Assembly: GCF_005503015.1 (NCBI RefSeq)
Contig: NZ_SCOL01000001.1
Span: 620,001 to 684,000, forward strand
DNA from: Bacillus sp. E(2018)
Lineage (GTDB): Bacteria; Bacillota; Bacilli; Bacillales; Fictibacillaceae
DNA length: 64,000 nt
Reading direction: 5' to 3'
Shown: positions 9,028 through 18,497 of the stretch, in pieces
How positions within the stretch are numbered: position 1 is the first letter of the stretch
How the letters are laid out: each line of letters begins with the position of its first letter
Translations under genes and position numbers: made by a program
Notes under the pieces: generated by a model
Told to the model about the DNA's origin: nothing
Databases searched by the model: none
What the model saw: the letters and a program-made list of their open reading frames with translations, nothing else

Positions 9028-9156
9028 GGTTGATTGGAGTGTAGGGTGAGAGACTCCTGCGGGACGAGCGGTCAGGTGAGACACTTAGAGGCGCGAAGCG
9101 GCAAGTGGCTCACCGGTCGCCCCGCGGAAAGGGAGCACCTGAAACGGAAATCAACC
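9028..9156. repeat. full-length intergenic inverted-repeat element
   Basis: GGTTGATT at 9028 and AATCAACC at 9149 are perfect terminal inverted repeats. Inside are ACTCCTGCGGGACGAGCGG, TCAGGTGAGAC, a GGCGCGAAGCGGC loop region, GTGGCTCACCGG and CGCCCCGCGGAAAG, so most of the element can fold on itself. It is the cleanest copy in this orientation. Confidence 0.85.
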
Positions 9157-9225
9157 ACTTTCAAAAACATCCATAAACCACTAAACGTGTTTTTGTGGTA
9201 GTTTTTGGATGCTGTTACATGTGAA

Positions 9226-9257
9226 GCATGATAAGAATTCCATCATCGCATACTAAA
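9226..9257 (+). promoter_or_regulatory. sigma-G promoter of the spoVA operon
   Basis: GCATG at 9226-9230 (in AGCATG, compare TGMATA) and CATACTA at 9249-9255 are spaced by 18 bp. CATACTA is the typical sigma-G -10 sequence. It lies 34 bp before the spoVAA start, and spoVA of B. subtilis is a sigma-G operon. Confidence 0.75.
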
Positions 9258-9290
9258 CACAAATGCGCTTAGAAAGAGGTGAAGTGAAAA

Positions 9291-9911
9291 TTGGATAAAA
9301 CGGTATACCTGCGTATGCGTCAACGTGTACAGGTCATTCAGCATCAGAAAGTCACGATTGGTGAAGTTGCACAGATTGTAGCATCTGATGAATTAGAAGA
9401 AACCATCAAGGGATATATTATCCACGAAGTAACCCCTGAAGATAAGCATTTGATTGTGATCGATGTTATGCGTGTGATCGCTACGATTCAAAAGAAAAAG
9501 CCAGGCTTAGACGTCCAGACCATCGGACCAGCACAATCGATTCTGGAGATTCAGATGCAACAAAAAAAACTAGCACCAGTATATTTTGTTTTGGTTTGGC
9601 TTCTCCTATTTACAGGGTCGGCTCTTGCGATCATGAATTTTCATGAAGATGTAAGTATGCAGCTTGTTCACCAGAAAATCTATTTCATGATAACGGGGCA
9701 TTATAAAGAGCAGCCGCTATTATTGCAGATTCCTTATTCGTTTGGTCTTGGGCTTGGTATGATTCTTTTCTTTAACCATCTTTTCCGAAAAAGACTTAAT
9801 GAAGAACCAAGTCCTTTGGAAGTTGAGATGTTTAATTATCAGCAGGACCTTGATCAGTATGTAATCGTTCATGAGAACAAAGAAACAGAGAGGAAAATCA
9901 ATGGGGATTAA
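9291..9911 (+). CDS. spoVAA: stage V sporulation protein AA
   Basis: First gene of the operon that moves calcium dipicolinate into the forespore and releases it at germination. The 206-residue product starts at TTG 9291, after AGAGGTGAA; no ATG lies nearby in frame. The N-terminal 95 residues are soluble (MDKTVYLRMRQRVQVIQHQKV), followed by two membrane segments (about 98-116 and 145-163) and a short charged tail, as expected of SpoVAA. The stop overlaps the spoVAB start. Confidence 0.9.
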   Translation: MDKTVYLRMRQRVQVIQHQKVTIGEVAQIVASDELEETIKGYIIHEVTPEDKHLIVIDVMRVIATIQKKKPGLDVQTIGPAQSILEIQMQQKKLAPVYFVLVWLLLFTGSALAIMNFHEDVSMQLVHQKIYFMITGHYKEQPLLLQIPYSFGLGLGMILFFNHLFRKRLNEEPSPLEVEMFNYQQDLDQYVIVHENKETERKINGD

Positions 9912-10323
9912 AGTTTTGCTCGTTGCGTTTATTGGTTTTGGTGGTGGGATAACAGTAGGTTCAGGTCTTGTCGCTCTCATAACAGTTCTTGGAATCGTAC
10001 CCAGGCTCATGCAGCTCTCTAAAACGTATCGATACATTAGAGGTTATGAGTTAAGTATCATATTAGGCGCTGTAATCGGAGGTTGGATGAATCTCAGAAA
10101 CGCTTCGATCGGGTTTCCTGCTTTCTTCTTAGTACCGATTGGTCTGTTTACAGGAATCTTTATTGGGATGTTAGCAGCAGCGTTAACAGAAGTATTGAAC
10201 GTCCTTCCGATTCTTGCTAAAAGAGTAGGGTTTGGAGAGAAAATTATCATTATATTGATGGCGATTGTACTTGGGAAAATCTCAGGATCTTTGTTTCATT
10301 GGATGTACTACATTAATCATTAA
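9901..10323 (+). CDS. spoVAB: stage V sporulation protein AB
   Basis: Integral membrane protein of the dipicolinate channel operon, 140 residues from ATG 9901, with AGAGGAAAA inside the end of spoVAA. The 11-bp overlap with spoVAA suggests coupled translation. It has four to five hydrophobic stretches (ITVGSGLVALITVLG, LSIILGAVIGGW, IGLFTGIFIGMLAAAL, IIIILMAIVLGKISG). The longer frame from 9871 has no ribosome site. Identity rests on length, topology and operon position. Confidence 0.9.
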   Translation: MGIKVLLVAFIGFGGGITVGSGLVALITVLGIVPRLMQLSKTYRYIRGYELSIILGAVIGGWMNLRNASIGFPAFFLVPIGLFTGIFIGMLAAALTEVLNVLPILAKRVGFGEKIIIILMAIVLGKISGSLFHWMYYINH

Positions 10324-10338
10324 GGATGTGATTGTAAG

Positions 10339-10794
10339 ATGGCAACAAAAGAAGAACAACAGGCATATGCCGAGAAAATTAAGTCGATTCAGCCTAAACC
10401 GCCATATGTTTTAAATTGTTTAAAAGCTTTTTTAGTAGGTGGCATCATCTGTACGATCGGTCAAGCGATACAAATGTTTTATATGACTTACTTTAATTTT
10501 ACGCAAGAAACAGCGGGGAATCCGACTGTTGCCACACTTATTCTGATAGCAGCACTATTAACGGGGCTCGGAGTATACGATAAGATCGGTCAATTCGCAG
10601 GTGCGGGTTCTGTTGTGCCTGTAACAGGTTTTGCCAACGCGGTTACGAGTGCCGCATTAGAACATAAAAGTGAAGGTTTAGTACTTGGAGTGGCTACAAA
10701 TCTGTTCAAATTAGCTGGAGCTGTTATTGTATTCGGAGCTGTTTCCGCCTACGTTTTTGGTATGATCCGCTACATCTTTCAGCATCTGACATAA
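10339..10794 (+). CDS. spoVAC: stage V sporulation protein AC
   Basis: Membrane component of the SpoVA dipicolinate channel; the B. subtilis protein acts as a mechanosensitive channel. The 151-residue product has a soluble N terminus (MATKEEQQAYAEKIKSIQPK) and three to four membrane segments including FLVGGIICTIGQAIQMFY and LILIAALLTGLGVYDKIGQFAGAG. That last string is closely shared with the spoVAE-B product downstream, so the two are paralogues. ATG 10339 follows AAGGATGTG. Confidence 0.94.
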   Translation: MATKEEQQAYAEKIKSIQPKPPYVLNCLKAFLVGGIICTIGQAIQMFYMTYFNFTQETAGNPTVATLILIAALLTGLGVYDKIGQFAGAGSVVPVTGFANAVTSAALEHKSEGLVLGVATNLFKLAGAVIVFGAVSAYVFGMIRYIFQHLT

Positions 10795-10805
10795 GGAGAG
10801 ACGGT

Positions 10806-11822
10806 ATGAACTTATTAGGAAGACAAACATGGAAATTTGCAAATAACATTTACTTAAATGCTGCAGGTACAGCAGTAGGTCCCATGGAAAGCGAAGGGCC
10901 ATTAGGCAAGTATTTTGATAAAACGTATAACAACCTTCACTGCGGACAAAAGAATTGGGAACTTGCTGAACGTCAGTTGATGGAAGATGCGATCAATGCA
11001 TGTTTACACAAAGTAAAGATGAAGCCCGAAGATATCAATTTCTTGTTAGCGGGAGACTTGTTAAACCAGATTGTTTCGTCCAACTATACAGCTAGAGGAA
11101 ACGGTATACCTTTTCTCGGTGTGTTCGGGGCATGTTCAACATCAATGGAATCACTCGCGTTAGGTGCAGCTTTAGTAGATGGCGGGTATGCGAATCGAAT
11201 CGTCGCGGCAGTAAGCTCTCACAACGCTACAGCTGAAAGACAGTTTAGATATCCTACCGAATACGGCGGGCAAAAGCCAGATACCGCTACGTTTACCGTA
11301 ACAGGTGCAGGTGCTGCGCTTGTAAGCAAAGAGGTCTCTGATATTAGAATCACATCAGCAACGGTAGGAAAAGTAGTGGATTTAGGAATCAAAGATCCTT
11401 TCGATATGGGTTCAGCGATGGCTCCGGCAGCGGCTGACACGATCGCGGCACATTTCAAAGAGATGAATGTTCAGCCTGATGAGTACGATTTGATCGCGAC
11501 AGGTGATCTTTCAGGAGTCGGTGCACCAATCGTTAAGATGCTATTAAAAGAACAAGGCTATGATGTATCTGACAATCACCGAGACTGCGGATTGATGATC
11601 TATCGCAGTGGACAGCAGGTTTTTGCTGGAGGCAGTGGATGTGCGTGTTCTGCAGTCGTAACGTACGGATATATTTTAGATGAAATTCGAAAAGGCAATC
11701 TAAAGAAAGTTTTAATGGTCGCAACGGGGGCATTATTAAACCCGGTAATGGTTCAACAAAAAGAGAGTATTCCGACGGTTGCTCACGGTGTTGTTCTAGA
11801 GCGAGCGGAAGGAGGGCAATAA
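10806..11822 (+). CDS. spoVAD: stage V sporulation protein AD, dipicolinate-binding
   Basis: Peripheral protein on the forespore membrane that binds dipicolinic acid for the SpoVA channel. The 338-residue product has a thiolase-like fold: the region [29 protein letters not shown] resembles the nucleophile loop of ketoacyl synthases but serves ligand binding in this family, and [15 protein letters not shown] lies near the C terminus. ATG 10806 follows AAGGAGAG. It is 11 bp after spoVAC and 1 bp before spoVAE-B. Confidence 0.95.
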   Translation: MNLLGRQTWKFANNIYLNAAGTAVGPMESEGPLGKYFDKTYNNLHCGQKNWELAERQLMEDAINACLHKVKMKPEDINFLLAGDLLNQIVSSNYTARGNGIPFLGVFGACSTSMESLALGAALVDGGYANRIVAAVSSHNATAERQFRYPTEYGGQKPDTATFTVTGAGAALVSKEVSDIRITSATVGKVVDLGIKDPFDMGSAMAPAAADTIAAHFKEMNVQPDEYDLIATGDLSGVGAPIVKMLLKEQGYDVSDNHRDCGLMIYRSGQQVFAGGSGCACSAVVTYGYILDEIRKGNLKKVLMVATGALLNPVMVQQKESIPTVAHGVVLERAEGGQ

Positions 11823-11823
11823 G

Positions 11824-12174
11824 ATGGAGTTCTTTTGGGCGTTTTTAATCGGAGGCGCAATCTGTGTGGTCGGCCAGCTGATGATGGATGTTATGAAGCT
11901 GACTCCAGCTCACGTAACGACTTCCTTTGTGGTAATCGGTGCACTTCTTGATGCTTTTGGGATCTACGATAATTTGATCAAATTTGCGGGTGCGGGTGCG
12001 ACCGTTCCGATAACAAGTTTTGGCCACTCCCTTCTCCACGGTGCGATGGCGTCAGCTGAAGAACACGGCTTTATCGGAATCGCCATGGGAATCTTTGAGT
12101 TAACATCTGCAGGAATTTCATCAGCTGTTTTGTTTGGATTTTTAGTAGCAGTCATCTTCGAACCAAAGGGGTGA
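11824..12174 (+). CDS. spoVAEB: stage V sporulation protein AE-B
   Basis: Small membrane protein of the SpoVA channel, 116 residues with three hydrophobic segments ([49 protein letters not shown]). It shares the motif [16 protein letters not shown] with SpoVAC, which shows common ancestry. ATG 11824 follows GGAAGGAGGG in the end of spoVAD, with one base between the genes. Confidence 0.93.
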   Translation: MEFFWAFLIGGAICVVGQLMMDVMKLTPAHVTTSFVVIGALLDAFGIYDNLIKFAGAGATVPITSFGHSLLHGAMASAEEHGFIGIAMGIFELTSAGISSAVLFGFLVAVIFEPKG

Positions 12175-12178
12175 TCAC

Positions 12179-12757
12179 ATGGTGAAGAAACGGGTCATTT
12201 TTATAACGGATGGAGATCTGTATGCATTAAGAGTCGTCGAGCATGCAGCTAAACAAGTTGGAGGACGCTGTATTTCACAATCTTGGGGAAATCCAACACG
12301 AAAAAGCGGAATAGAACTGGTAGAGATGATCCGAAATACACCTCATGACCCTGTACTTGTGATGTTTGATGACTGTGGATTTAAAGGAGAAGGTCCTGGC
12401 GAACATGCGATGAGATACATTCATCAGCAGAAAGATATTGATGTGATTGGTGCTGTAGCTGTAGCTTCCAAAACACATTTTACAGAATGGACAAAAGTGC
12501 ATTGTTCGATGGACCGTTATGGGGAATTAACCGAGTTTGGAATAGATAAGAGTGGAATTCCAGACCTTGAAACAGGAAGGATAAACGGGGATACCGTTTA
12601 CATCCTCGATGAATTAAACCTTCCCTTCGTTGTAGGTGTGGGGGACATCGGAAAAATGGCAGGCTTTGATTCTATTGAAAAAGGAGCTCCAATCACGGTA
12701 AAAGCCATACAACTCATTTTAGAAAGGAGCGAATCAATTGGCAACCGAAAAAAATAA
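12179..12757 (+). CDS. spoVAEA: stage V sporulation protein AE-A
   Basis: Soluble protein of the spoVA operon with 192 residues and no membrane segment. It starts at ATG 12179 after AGGGGTGA, 4 bp after spoVAE-B. The sequence opens with VIFITDGDLYALRVVEHAAK and contains VMFDDCGFKGEGPGEHAMRYI, both typical of this family. Its role is less clear than that of AC, AD and AE-B; it is not needed for dipicolinate uptake in every species. Its end overlaps the spoVAF start by 20 bp. Confidence 0.9.
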   Translation: MVKKRVIFITDGDLYALRVVEHAAKQVGGRCISQSWGNPTRKSGIELVEMIRNTPHDPVLVMFDDCGFKGEGPGEHAMRYIHQQKDIDVIGAVAVASKTHFTEWTKVHCSMDRYGELTEFGIDKSGIPDLETGRINGDTVYILDELNLPFVVGVGDIGKMAGFDSIEKGAPITVKAIQLILERSESIGNRKK

Positions 12758-14213
12758 AACACCGATCAGTAAGAACATTGAAGATACGGAAAGGTTTTTA
12801 AAAGAGCGTTTGGGTATTGGTGTGAGTTTTGATGTTGGTGTAAGAAAGATCTTTGTCTTAAAAAAGGAGCTGCAGCTGTATTATTGTACGGGACTCTGCG
12901 ACAGTGAGTTCATCATCATGATCTATCGCGAACTCATGGATATGGATCATGGTCATCGCGCACCGAGCAAAGTAAAAGATCTTGTACATAACCACCTCGC
13001 GCATCAACAAGTTGAGATCACGAAGTCGTTAGATGAAGCTGTAGACCGTATGCTTTCCGGTCTGATCGTTATATTCATAGACGGAGAAGAAGAAGCTTTT
13101 GTTGTGGATGTAAGAAGTTATCCAGGAAGGTCTCCAGAAGAACCAGATATTGAAAAAGTGGTTAGAGGAGCGCGTGATGGATACACGGAAAATATTATCA
13201 TCAACACGGCTCTTACAAGAAGGCGCATCAGAGATGAACGATTACGGCACGAAATCCTTCAAGTGGGAGAACGTTCTAAAACGGATGTGTGTCTCGCTTA
13301 TATTCAAGATGTAGCAGATCCAGGCCTTGTAGACCTTATTAGAAAAGAGCTTAACTCTATTGAAATCGACGGTATTCCGATGGCAGATAAGACGATCGAA
13401 GAGTTCATTGTAAAACAAGGCTGGAATCCATTTCCTTTAGTTCGTTACACGGAAAGACCAGATGTTGCTGCACAGCATTTGATGGAAGGACATGTATTAA
13501 TCATCACAGATACATCACCAAGTGTTATCATCACACCTACTACACTCTTTCATCACGTACAGCATGCAGAAGAGTTTAGGCAGACTCCATTTATAGGTGC
13601 TTTTTTAAGATGGACCCGTTTTACAGGCATGATGGCTTCAGTATTCTTAGTACCGATGTGGCTTTTGTTTTCGATGGAAGAGCAATTATTACCGCCTTTC
13701 ATTGATTTTATCGGTCCGAATAAACACACCAACATCCCACTGTTTCTTCAGATAATCTTTGCGGAGATCGGGATTGATATTTTAAGACTCGCGGCCATCC
13801 ATACACCGAGTGCTCTATCGACCGCCATGGGTCTGATCGCAGCCGTATTGATCGGGCAGATCGCAATAGATGTAGGATTATTCGTACCTGAAGTTATTCT
13901 GTATGTTGCGATAGCGGCGATCGGATCCTTCTCCACACCAAGTTATGAGCTGAGTATCGCAAATAAAGTCCTGCGGCTTTTCTTGATTGCGATGGTTATG
14001 TTGTTTAAAGTACCAGGATTTATTATTGGATTCACATTGTTGGTTCTCTATATGGCAACGATCAAAAATCTGAACACACCTTACTTGTGGCCGCTATTAC
14101 CTTTTAATCCTAAAGCGTTTCTGCAAATTGTTGTTCGAATAGCTGTTCCGCTCTCTAAAGTTCGACCGAGCATCGTACATCCGCAGAACACCAAAAAACA
14201 GCCAACTAATTAA
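12738..14213 (+). CDS. spoVAF: stage V sporulation protein AF (GerA family)
   Basis: Homologue of germinant receptor A subunits, found at the end of the spoVA operon; it sits in the inner spore membrane and affects germination in B. subtilis. The 491-residue product has a large soluble N-terminal region (to about 290) and then a cluster of membrane helices from TGMMASVFLVPMWLLF to GFIIGFTLLVLYMATI. The start is TTG 12738 behind AAAGGAGCG, inside the end of spoVAE-A. No clear terminator follows; the lysine riboswitch region begins within 65 bp. Confidence 0.93.
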   Translation: MATEKNKTPISKNIEDTERFLKERLGIGVSFDVGVRKIFVLKKELQLYYCTGLCDSEFIIMIYRELMDMDHGHRAPSKVKDLVHNHLAHQQVEITKSLDEAVDRMLSGLIVIFIDGEEEAFVVDVRSYPGRSPEEPDIEKVVRGARDGYTENIIINTALTRRRIRDERLRHEILQVGERSKTDVCLAYIQDVADPGLVDLIRKELNSIEIDGIPMADKTIEEFIVKQGWNPFPLVRYTERPDVAAQHLMEGHVLIITDTSPSVIITPTTLFHHVQHAEEFRQTPFIGAFLRWTRFTGMMASVFLVPMWLLFSMEEQLLPPFIDFIGPNKHTNIPLFLQIIFAEIGIDILRLAAIHTPSALSTAMGLIAAVLIGQIAIDVGLFVPEVILYVAIAAIGSFSTPSYELSIANKVLRLFLIAMVMLFKVPGFIIGFTLLVLYMATIKNLNTPYLWPLLPFNPKAFLQIVVRIAVPLSKVRPSIVHPQNTKKQPTN

Positions 14214-14275
14214 TCTGTCCCTTGCTGATTGTTGAAAATTGTGTTAAATTCATAACTAATTAAATATGCCTCATA

Positions 14276-14494
14276 TGAGGTAGAGGCGCAAAACGAATGA
14301 GTAGCATATGGAGTTCTTGGATGACGATGAAATATGTTGAAAGGTCAATTTGCCGAAGTGTAAGAAGAGCTCCATCTCTTTTTATGCTGGGCCGCTGCTG
14401 AACAAGCAACGGACTGTCACTACAACTGTAGTGGAGAGCTATTCCGACATGAGGGTACGGTTTTGACAGCCTGCCTTAGTTGCGGCTGTCTTTT
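14276..14494 (+). promoter_or_regulatory. lysine riboswitch (L box) of lysA
   Basis: The leader carries the recognisable L-box core: GAGGTAGAGGCGCAAAACGA, AATGAGTAG, GGTCAATTTGCCGAAG, TGCTGGGCCGCTGCTGAAC, GGACTGTCACT and AGTGGAGAGCTATT, in that order from 14276 to about 14455. It ends in a terminator hairpin, GACAGCC (14465) with GGCTGTC (14484), followed by TTTTGTATTT. Lysine binding would favour the terminator and lower lysA expression. Confidence 0.88.
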
Positions 14495-14542
14495 GTATTT
14501 GTCGGGATTGAATTCTCTATCAACAACGAGAGGGGATTTTTT

Positions 14543-15865
14543 GTGAATTTACACGGAACATCAAGAATTGGAGATAATCATCATCTATGGATCGGTGGTT
14601 TAGATACAGTGGAGCTTGCAAAAAAATACGGAACGCCGCTTTATCTGTACGATCTATCCTTAATTAAAAATAGAGCAAGAGGCTTCAAAAAAGCTTTCGA
14701 GGAAAATGGGGTAGGGTATCAAGTTGCTTATGCTTCGAAAGCTTTTTCCTCCATTGCCATGTTTCAGCTTATCGAGCAAGAAGGATTAAGTCTGGACGTA
14801 GTTTCAGGCGGTGAACTTTACACAGCACTTCAAGCTGAATTTCCGCCTGAGAGAATACATTTTCATGGAAACAACAAGAGCTTAGCAGAATTAGAATTTG
14901 CACTTACTGCTGGAGTAGGCTGTATTGTAGTGGATAACTTTCATGAGATTTCCTTATTAAAAATGCTGAGCAGCAAGCTGAACAAAAAAGTAAACATCCT
15001 TCTTCGTTTAACTCCGGGAATTGAAGCTCATACCCATGATTACATCATAACAGGTCAGGAAGATTCGAAGTTTGGGTTTGACTTAGGAAATGGTCAAGGA
15101 GACAAAGCACTTCAAGAAGTTCTTGCATTTGAAGGCTTTCGAGTATTAGGGATTCATTGTCATATTGGATCTCAAATCTTTGAAACAGAAGGGTTCACCC
15201 TAGCGATTGAAAAGTTGTTTGGTCACTTCAAGAAGTGGGAAGAAAACTTTAGCTATTTTCCAAGTGTCGTAAATCTTGGAGGCGGGTTCGGTATTCAATA
15301 TACATCAGAGGATACGCCGCTTTCTCCTGAACAGTACGTTTCTGCGATGATTGAAGAAGTGAAGAAACAAATGATTCACTTTGAAGATCAAGATCTGCCT
15401 GAACTTTGGATAGAACCGGGACGCTCACTCGTAGGTGATGCAGGTACGACCCTCTACTCGATCGGCTCGCAAAAAGAGATCGAAGGAGTTAGACACTATG
15501 TTTCCATTGATGGCGGGATGACTGATAACATTCGTCCTGCACTCTATCAAGCCAAATATGAAGCATTTGTAGCGAATAAGATGAACGAACAACCAACTCA
15601 CACTGTATCGATCGCAGGAAAATGCTGTGAGAGCGGTGATATGTTGATCTGGGATATTGAACTTCCAGAAGTATGTGATCGTGACTTCTTAGCCGTATCC
15701 TGTACCGGAGCTTACGGTTACAGTATGGCGAGCAACTATAATAGAATCCAGCGGCCGGCAGTGGTTTTTGTAGAAAACGGTGAAGAACAACTGGTCGTTA
15801 AGCGTGAAACGTATGAAGACCTCATCAAGAACGATGTTCCGCTAAAATCGAATGTTTTTGTGTAA
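14543..15865 (+). CDS. lysA: diaminopimelate decarboxylase
   Basis: Last step of lysine synthesis: meso-diaminopimelate to L-lysine with pyridoxal phosphate. The 440-residue product is a fold-III decarboxylase: K66 in VAYASKAF forms the Schiff base, HCHIGSQI and NLGGGFGIQY bind phosphate, EPGRSLVGDAG follows, and GKCCESGD supplies the active-site Cys from the partner subunit. I chose GTG 14543 after GAGAGGGGA; an ATG at 14480 would begin inside the riboswitch terminator. The gene is controlled by the riboswitch directly upstream. Confidence 0.95.
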   Translation: MNLHGTSRIGDNHHLWIGGLDTVELAKKYGTPLYLYDLSLIKNRARGFKKAFEENGVGYQVAYASKAFSSIAMFQLIEQEGLSLDVVSGGELYTALQAEFPPERIHFHGNNKSLAELEFALTAGVGCIVVDNFHEISLLKMLSSKLNKKVNILLRLTPGIEAHTHDYIITGQEDSKFGFDLGNGQGDKALQEVLAFEGFRVLGIHCHIGSQIFETEGFTLAIEKLFGHFKKWEENFSYFPSVVNLGGGFGIQYTSEDTPLSPEQYVSAMIEEVKKQMIHFEDQDLPELWIEPGRSLVGDAGTTLYSIGSQKEIEGVRHYVSIDGGMTDNIRPALYQAKYEAFVANKMNEQPTHTVSIAGKCCESGDMLIWDIELPEVCDRDFLAVSCTGAYGYSMASNYNRIQRPAVVFVENGEEQLVVKRETYEDLIKNDVPLKSNVFV

Positions 15866-15934
15866 ATTAGTTTACGGAGCAGCCATTTAACCGTACAATG
15901 GTAGTTGAATGAAGTAGAAGGAGGCCTGTTTTTT

Positions 15935-16369
15935 ATGAAAAAAGGTTCAATGGAATTTGAAAACGGCGAAAAAATTGTATTTGATCTGTATCAGGAGGAA
16001 GCACCTGGAACAGTAGAAAACTTTGAAAAACTTGCAAACGAAGGATTTTACAACGGTGTAACGTTCCACCGTGTTATCCCTGGATTTGTAGCTCAAGGTG
16101 GAGATCCAACAGGAACTGGAGCTGGCGGTCCTGGTTATTCTATTCCTTGTGAAACTGCAGGAAATCCACACAAGCACGTGGCAGGATCTCTTTCAATGGC
16201 GCATGCTGGTCGCGATACAGGTGGAAGCCAATTCTTTATCGTACACGAGCCACAGCCGCACTTGAACGGTGTTCATACTGTTTTTGGACAAGTTACAGAA
16301 GGTATGGAAACAGTTCTTCGTATTAAGCAAGGTGATGTAATGAAAGAAGTTAAAGTTTGGGAAGAATAA
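15935..16369 (+). CDS. ppiB: peptidyl-prolyl cis-trans isomerase (cyclophilin)
   Basis: Cytoplasmic protein-folding helper that isomerises Xaa-Pro bonds. The 144-residue product has the cyclophilin core: [43 protein letters not shown] (substrate groove) and [14 protein letters not shown] 15935 follows AGAAGGAGG with a 10-base gap; the frame from 15905 has no ribosome site. lysA-ppiB is the B. subtilis order. Confidence 0.94.
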   Translation: MKKGSMEFENGEKIVFDLYQEEAPGTVENFEKLANEGFYNGVTFHRVIPGFVAQGGDPTGTGAGGPGYSIPCETAGNPHKHVAGSLSMAHAGRDTGGSQFFIVHEPQPHLNGVHTVFGQVTEGMETVLRIKQGDVMKEVKVWEE

Positions 16370-16382
16370 TTTCTAGACGAAG

Positions 16383-16421
16383 AAAAGCTCCGGAATCGAT
16401 ATGATTCGGAGCTTTTTTATT
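16383..16421 (+). terminator. rho-independent terminator of ppiB
   Basis: AAAAGCTCCG (with AATC beyond a bulge) pairs with GATTCGGAGCTTTT, followed by TTATTT. It lies between the convergent ppiB and ypuF and, read from the other strand, may also serve ypuF. Confidence 0.8.
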
Positions 16422-16492
16422 TATCTTTATTTTATTGAATCATTATGTTGACTCGGCAATAAAAGGAAAGCTTGATCTGTACAATGCAATCT

Positions 16493-17005
16493 TTAAAAGG
16501 ATCTATTTTTGTTTTGTTTTTGTCGATTTCTTTCATCAATAACAGAGGAACGGTCCCTTAAAGAGTGCTTATGAATGATGGTGTCATCCATTTTAGTTTC
16601 TGAGTTCCAACCTTCTTCAGAGGCGTTTGCTTCTAATAAGCAAGTTTGGAATAACTCCGTCGTCAGAGGTAGAGCTATCGACTCAAAAGGTTCCTGTAGC
16701 TCAATTTTTTGTATACTTTTATCGAGTAGTTTAAAAAAGGGTTCAACTTCTAACCCGAGTTCTTTCAGCTTTAATTTTTCTTTTTGTAGTTTTACTTTGC
16801 AGCTCAAGATCATTCGTTTAGCTCCATTGTAGTTTCCGCGCCGATGATGGTATTGCGCTACAGCAAGCTGAATCAATCCGGGCCACAGATCCCCTTTCAT
16901 TCCTTCGTCTTTCCAATGCTCTTCAAGCACTTCATGACATTCAAAGTAATCTTGATCTCTATGAAAATACACCAAGTATTCAATCCAAGGTTTTGGATAA
17001 GTCAC
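16493..17005 (-). CDS. ypuF: DUF309 family protein YpuF
   Basis: Cytoplasmic protein of unknown function. The family signature is at the N terminus, YFHRDQDYFECHEVLEEHWKD, with the paired His/Glu residues that define DUF309; LIQLAVAQYHHRRGN follows. From GTG 17005, preceded by AAGGGG, it has 170 residues; the open frame runs further upstream to 17113 but that part (a Cys-rich hydrophobic string) is not family-like and lacks a ribosome site. The start is only moderately sure. It is transcribed divergently from scpA. In B. subtilis the rib operon lies near here; it is absent from this locus. Confidence 0.8.
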   Translation of the reverse strand: MTYPKPWIEYLVYFHRDQDYFECHEVLEEHWKDEGMKGDLWPGLIQLAVAQYHHRRGNYNGAKRMILSCKVKLQKEKLKLKELGLEVEPFFKLLDKSIQKIELQEPFESIALPLTTELFQTCLLEANASEEGWNSETKMDDTIIHKHSLRDRSSVIDERNRQKQNKNRSF

Positions 17006-17139
17006 TAGTCGTTCACGCCCCTTAATTAGCTCGACTTTAAGTTTACCATATGCACAGCATGAATAAAAACAAGCCGCGAGACTCGTAAAATATGATATAA
17101 TTTTATAATACAAAATCGCTGAAAAACTGGGGAAATGTT

Positions 17140-17883
17140 ATGCAATATAGTGTGAAGCTTGATGGATTTGAAGGTCCTCTAGACTTACTGCTTCATTTGA
17201 TACAAACCTATGAAGTGGATATTTATGATATTCCGGTAGCCATCATAACTGAGCAATACCTTCAATATATACATACGATGAAAGAACTTAAACTTGATGT
17301 AGCAAGTGAATTTTTAGTCATGGCAGCTACACTTCTTGCCATTAAGAGCAAGATGCTGCTGCCAAAGCATGAAGAAGAGCTCTTTGAGAATCAGATGGAA
17401 CTAGAGATGGAAGAAGACCCAAGAGATGAACTAGTAAGAAGGCTTGTTGAATATAGAAAGTACAAGCACGCTGCAGATGAACTTAAAGAAAGAGAATCTG
17501 CTAGAAGTTTGATTTATACACGGCAGCCTGCCGATCTATCCCAGTTTGAGAAGGAAGAATCGGCAAAACAAGTAACTAACGTAACACTTTATGATATGTT
17601 GCAAGCGATGCAGAAGGTCTTTCAAGAAAAGGTCACTCGAGCACCAAAACAAACGACCATCGAACGGCAAGATATTCCAATTGAAAAGAGAATGGAACAA
17701 ATCAAGACCTCTCTTCTTTCCGTGGGCGGGCGAAAAAAGTTTACAGACCTTTTTGATAAGAGCACGAAAGAACATGTTGTAGTTACGTTTCTAGCTATAT
17801 TAGAACTTATGAAAGTAAAATCAATTAATTGCGAGCAACAAGATCATTTTAGCGAAATATATATAACGATGTTAGAGGAGTAA
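17140..17883 (+). CDS. scpA: segregation and condensation protein A (kleisin)
   Basis: Kleisin subunit that bridges the SMC dimer heads and, with ScpB, forms the condensin that is loaded near the origin to organise the chromosome. The 247-residue product opens with the family hallmark KLDGFEGPLDLLLHLIQTYEVDIYDIPV and ends in a winged-helix (VVTFLAILELMKVKSINCEQ). ATG 17140 has a modest site, TGGGGA. It is 6 bp before scpB, so the two are cotranscribed. Confidence 0.96.
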   Translation: MQYSVKLDGFEGPLDLLLHLIQTYEVDIYDIPVAIITEQYLQYIHTMKELKLDVASEFLVMAATLLAIKSKMLLPKHEEELFENQMELEMEEDPRDELVRRLVEYRKYKHAADELKERESARSLIYTRQPADLSQFEKEESAKQVTNVTLYDMLQAMQKVFQEKVTRAPKQTTIERQDIPIEKRMEQIKTSLLSVGGRKKFTDLFDKSTKEHVVVTFLAILELMKVKSINCEQQDHFSEIYITMLEE

Positions 17884-17889
17884 TACGAT

Positions 17890-18480
17890 TTGGAACGAAA
17901 TGAATATAAAGCGGTTGTAGAGGGTTTGCTTTTTGTCAGTGGAGATGAAGGCATCGATAGAAAACAGATCGCTCAAGTGTTGGAGATCGACAGCAAAGAA
18001 CTTGATCCCATCATAGAAGAGTTGAAACAAAGTTATGCTTCTTCAGAACGAGGGATGTCTATTGTTGAATATGCAGGATCCCTTCAATTTGTAACAAAGC
18101 CTGAACATGCTACCTTTTACGAACGCCTTGTTGAAACACCTGGTCATGCGACACTTTCTCAAGCTGCCCTTGAAACACTTGCAATTATTGCATATAAACA
18201 GCCGATTACAAGGTCAGAGATTGAAGAAGTAAGAGGAGTGAAAACGGAGAAACCGTTGCAGACCCTATCTGCAAAAGGATTAGTAAAAGAAGTGGGAAGA
18301 GCAGAAGGAACAGGACGCGCAATATTATATGGTACAACGAAAGCATTCTTAGAACATTTTGGGTTGCAAAGTGTCAAAGAGCTGCCTCCACTTCCAGAGA
18401 ACATTCAGGAAGAAAATGTAGAACAAGAAGCAGACTTGTTCTTTTCTAAGTTTCAAGAATCTCTTTCTACCGATGAATAA
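17890..18480 (+). CDS. scpB: segregation and condensation protein B
   Basis: Partner of ScpA in the SMC complex; a dimer of paired winged helices. The 196-residue product has the typical LLFVSGDEGIDRKQIAQVLEI start and the second winged-helix signature ALETLAIIAYKQPITRSEIEEVRGV. The start is TTG 17890, with GAGGAGTAA formed by the end of scpA; no in-frame ATG fits. The C-terminal acidic tail (ENVEQEADLFF) is usual for the family. Confidence 0.96.
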   Translation: MERNEYKAVVEGLLFVSGDEGIDRKQIAQVLEIDSKELDPIIEELKQSYASSERGMSIVEYAGSLQFVTKPEHATFYERLVETPGHATLSQAALETLAIIAYKQPITRSEIEEVRGVKTEKPLQTLSAKGLVKEVGRAEGTGRAILYGTTKAFLEHFGLQSVKELPPLPENIQEENVEQEADLFFSKFQESLSTDE

Positions 18481-18497
18481 CAAGGGGGAGTCATGCA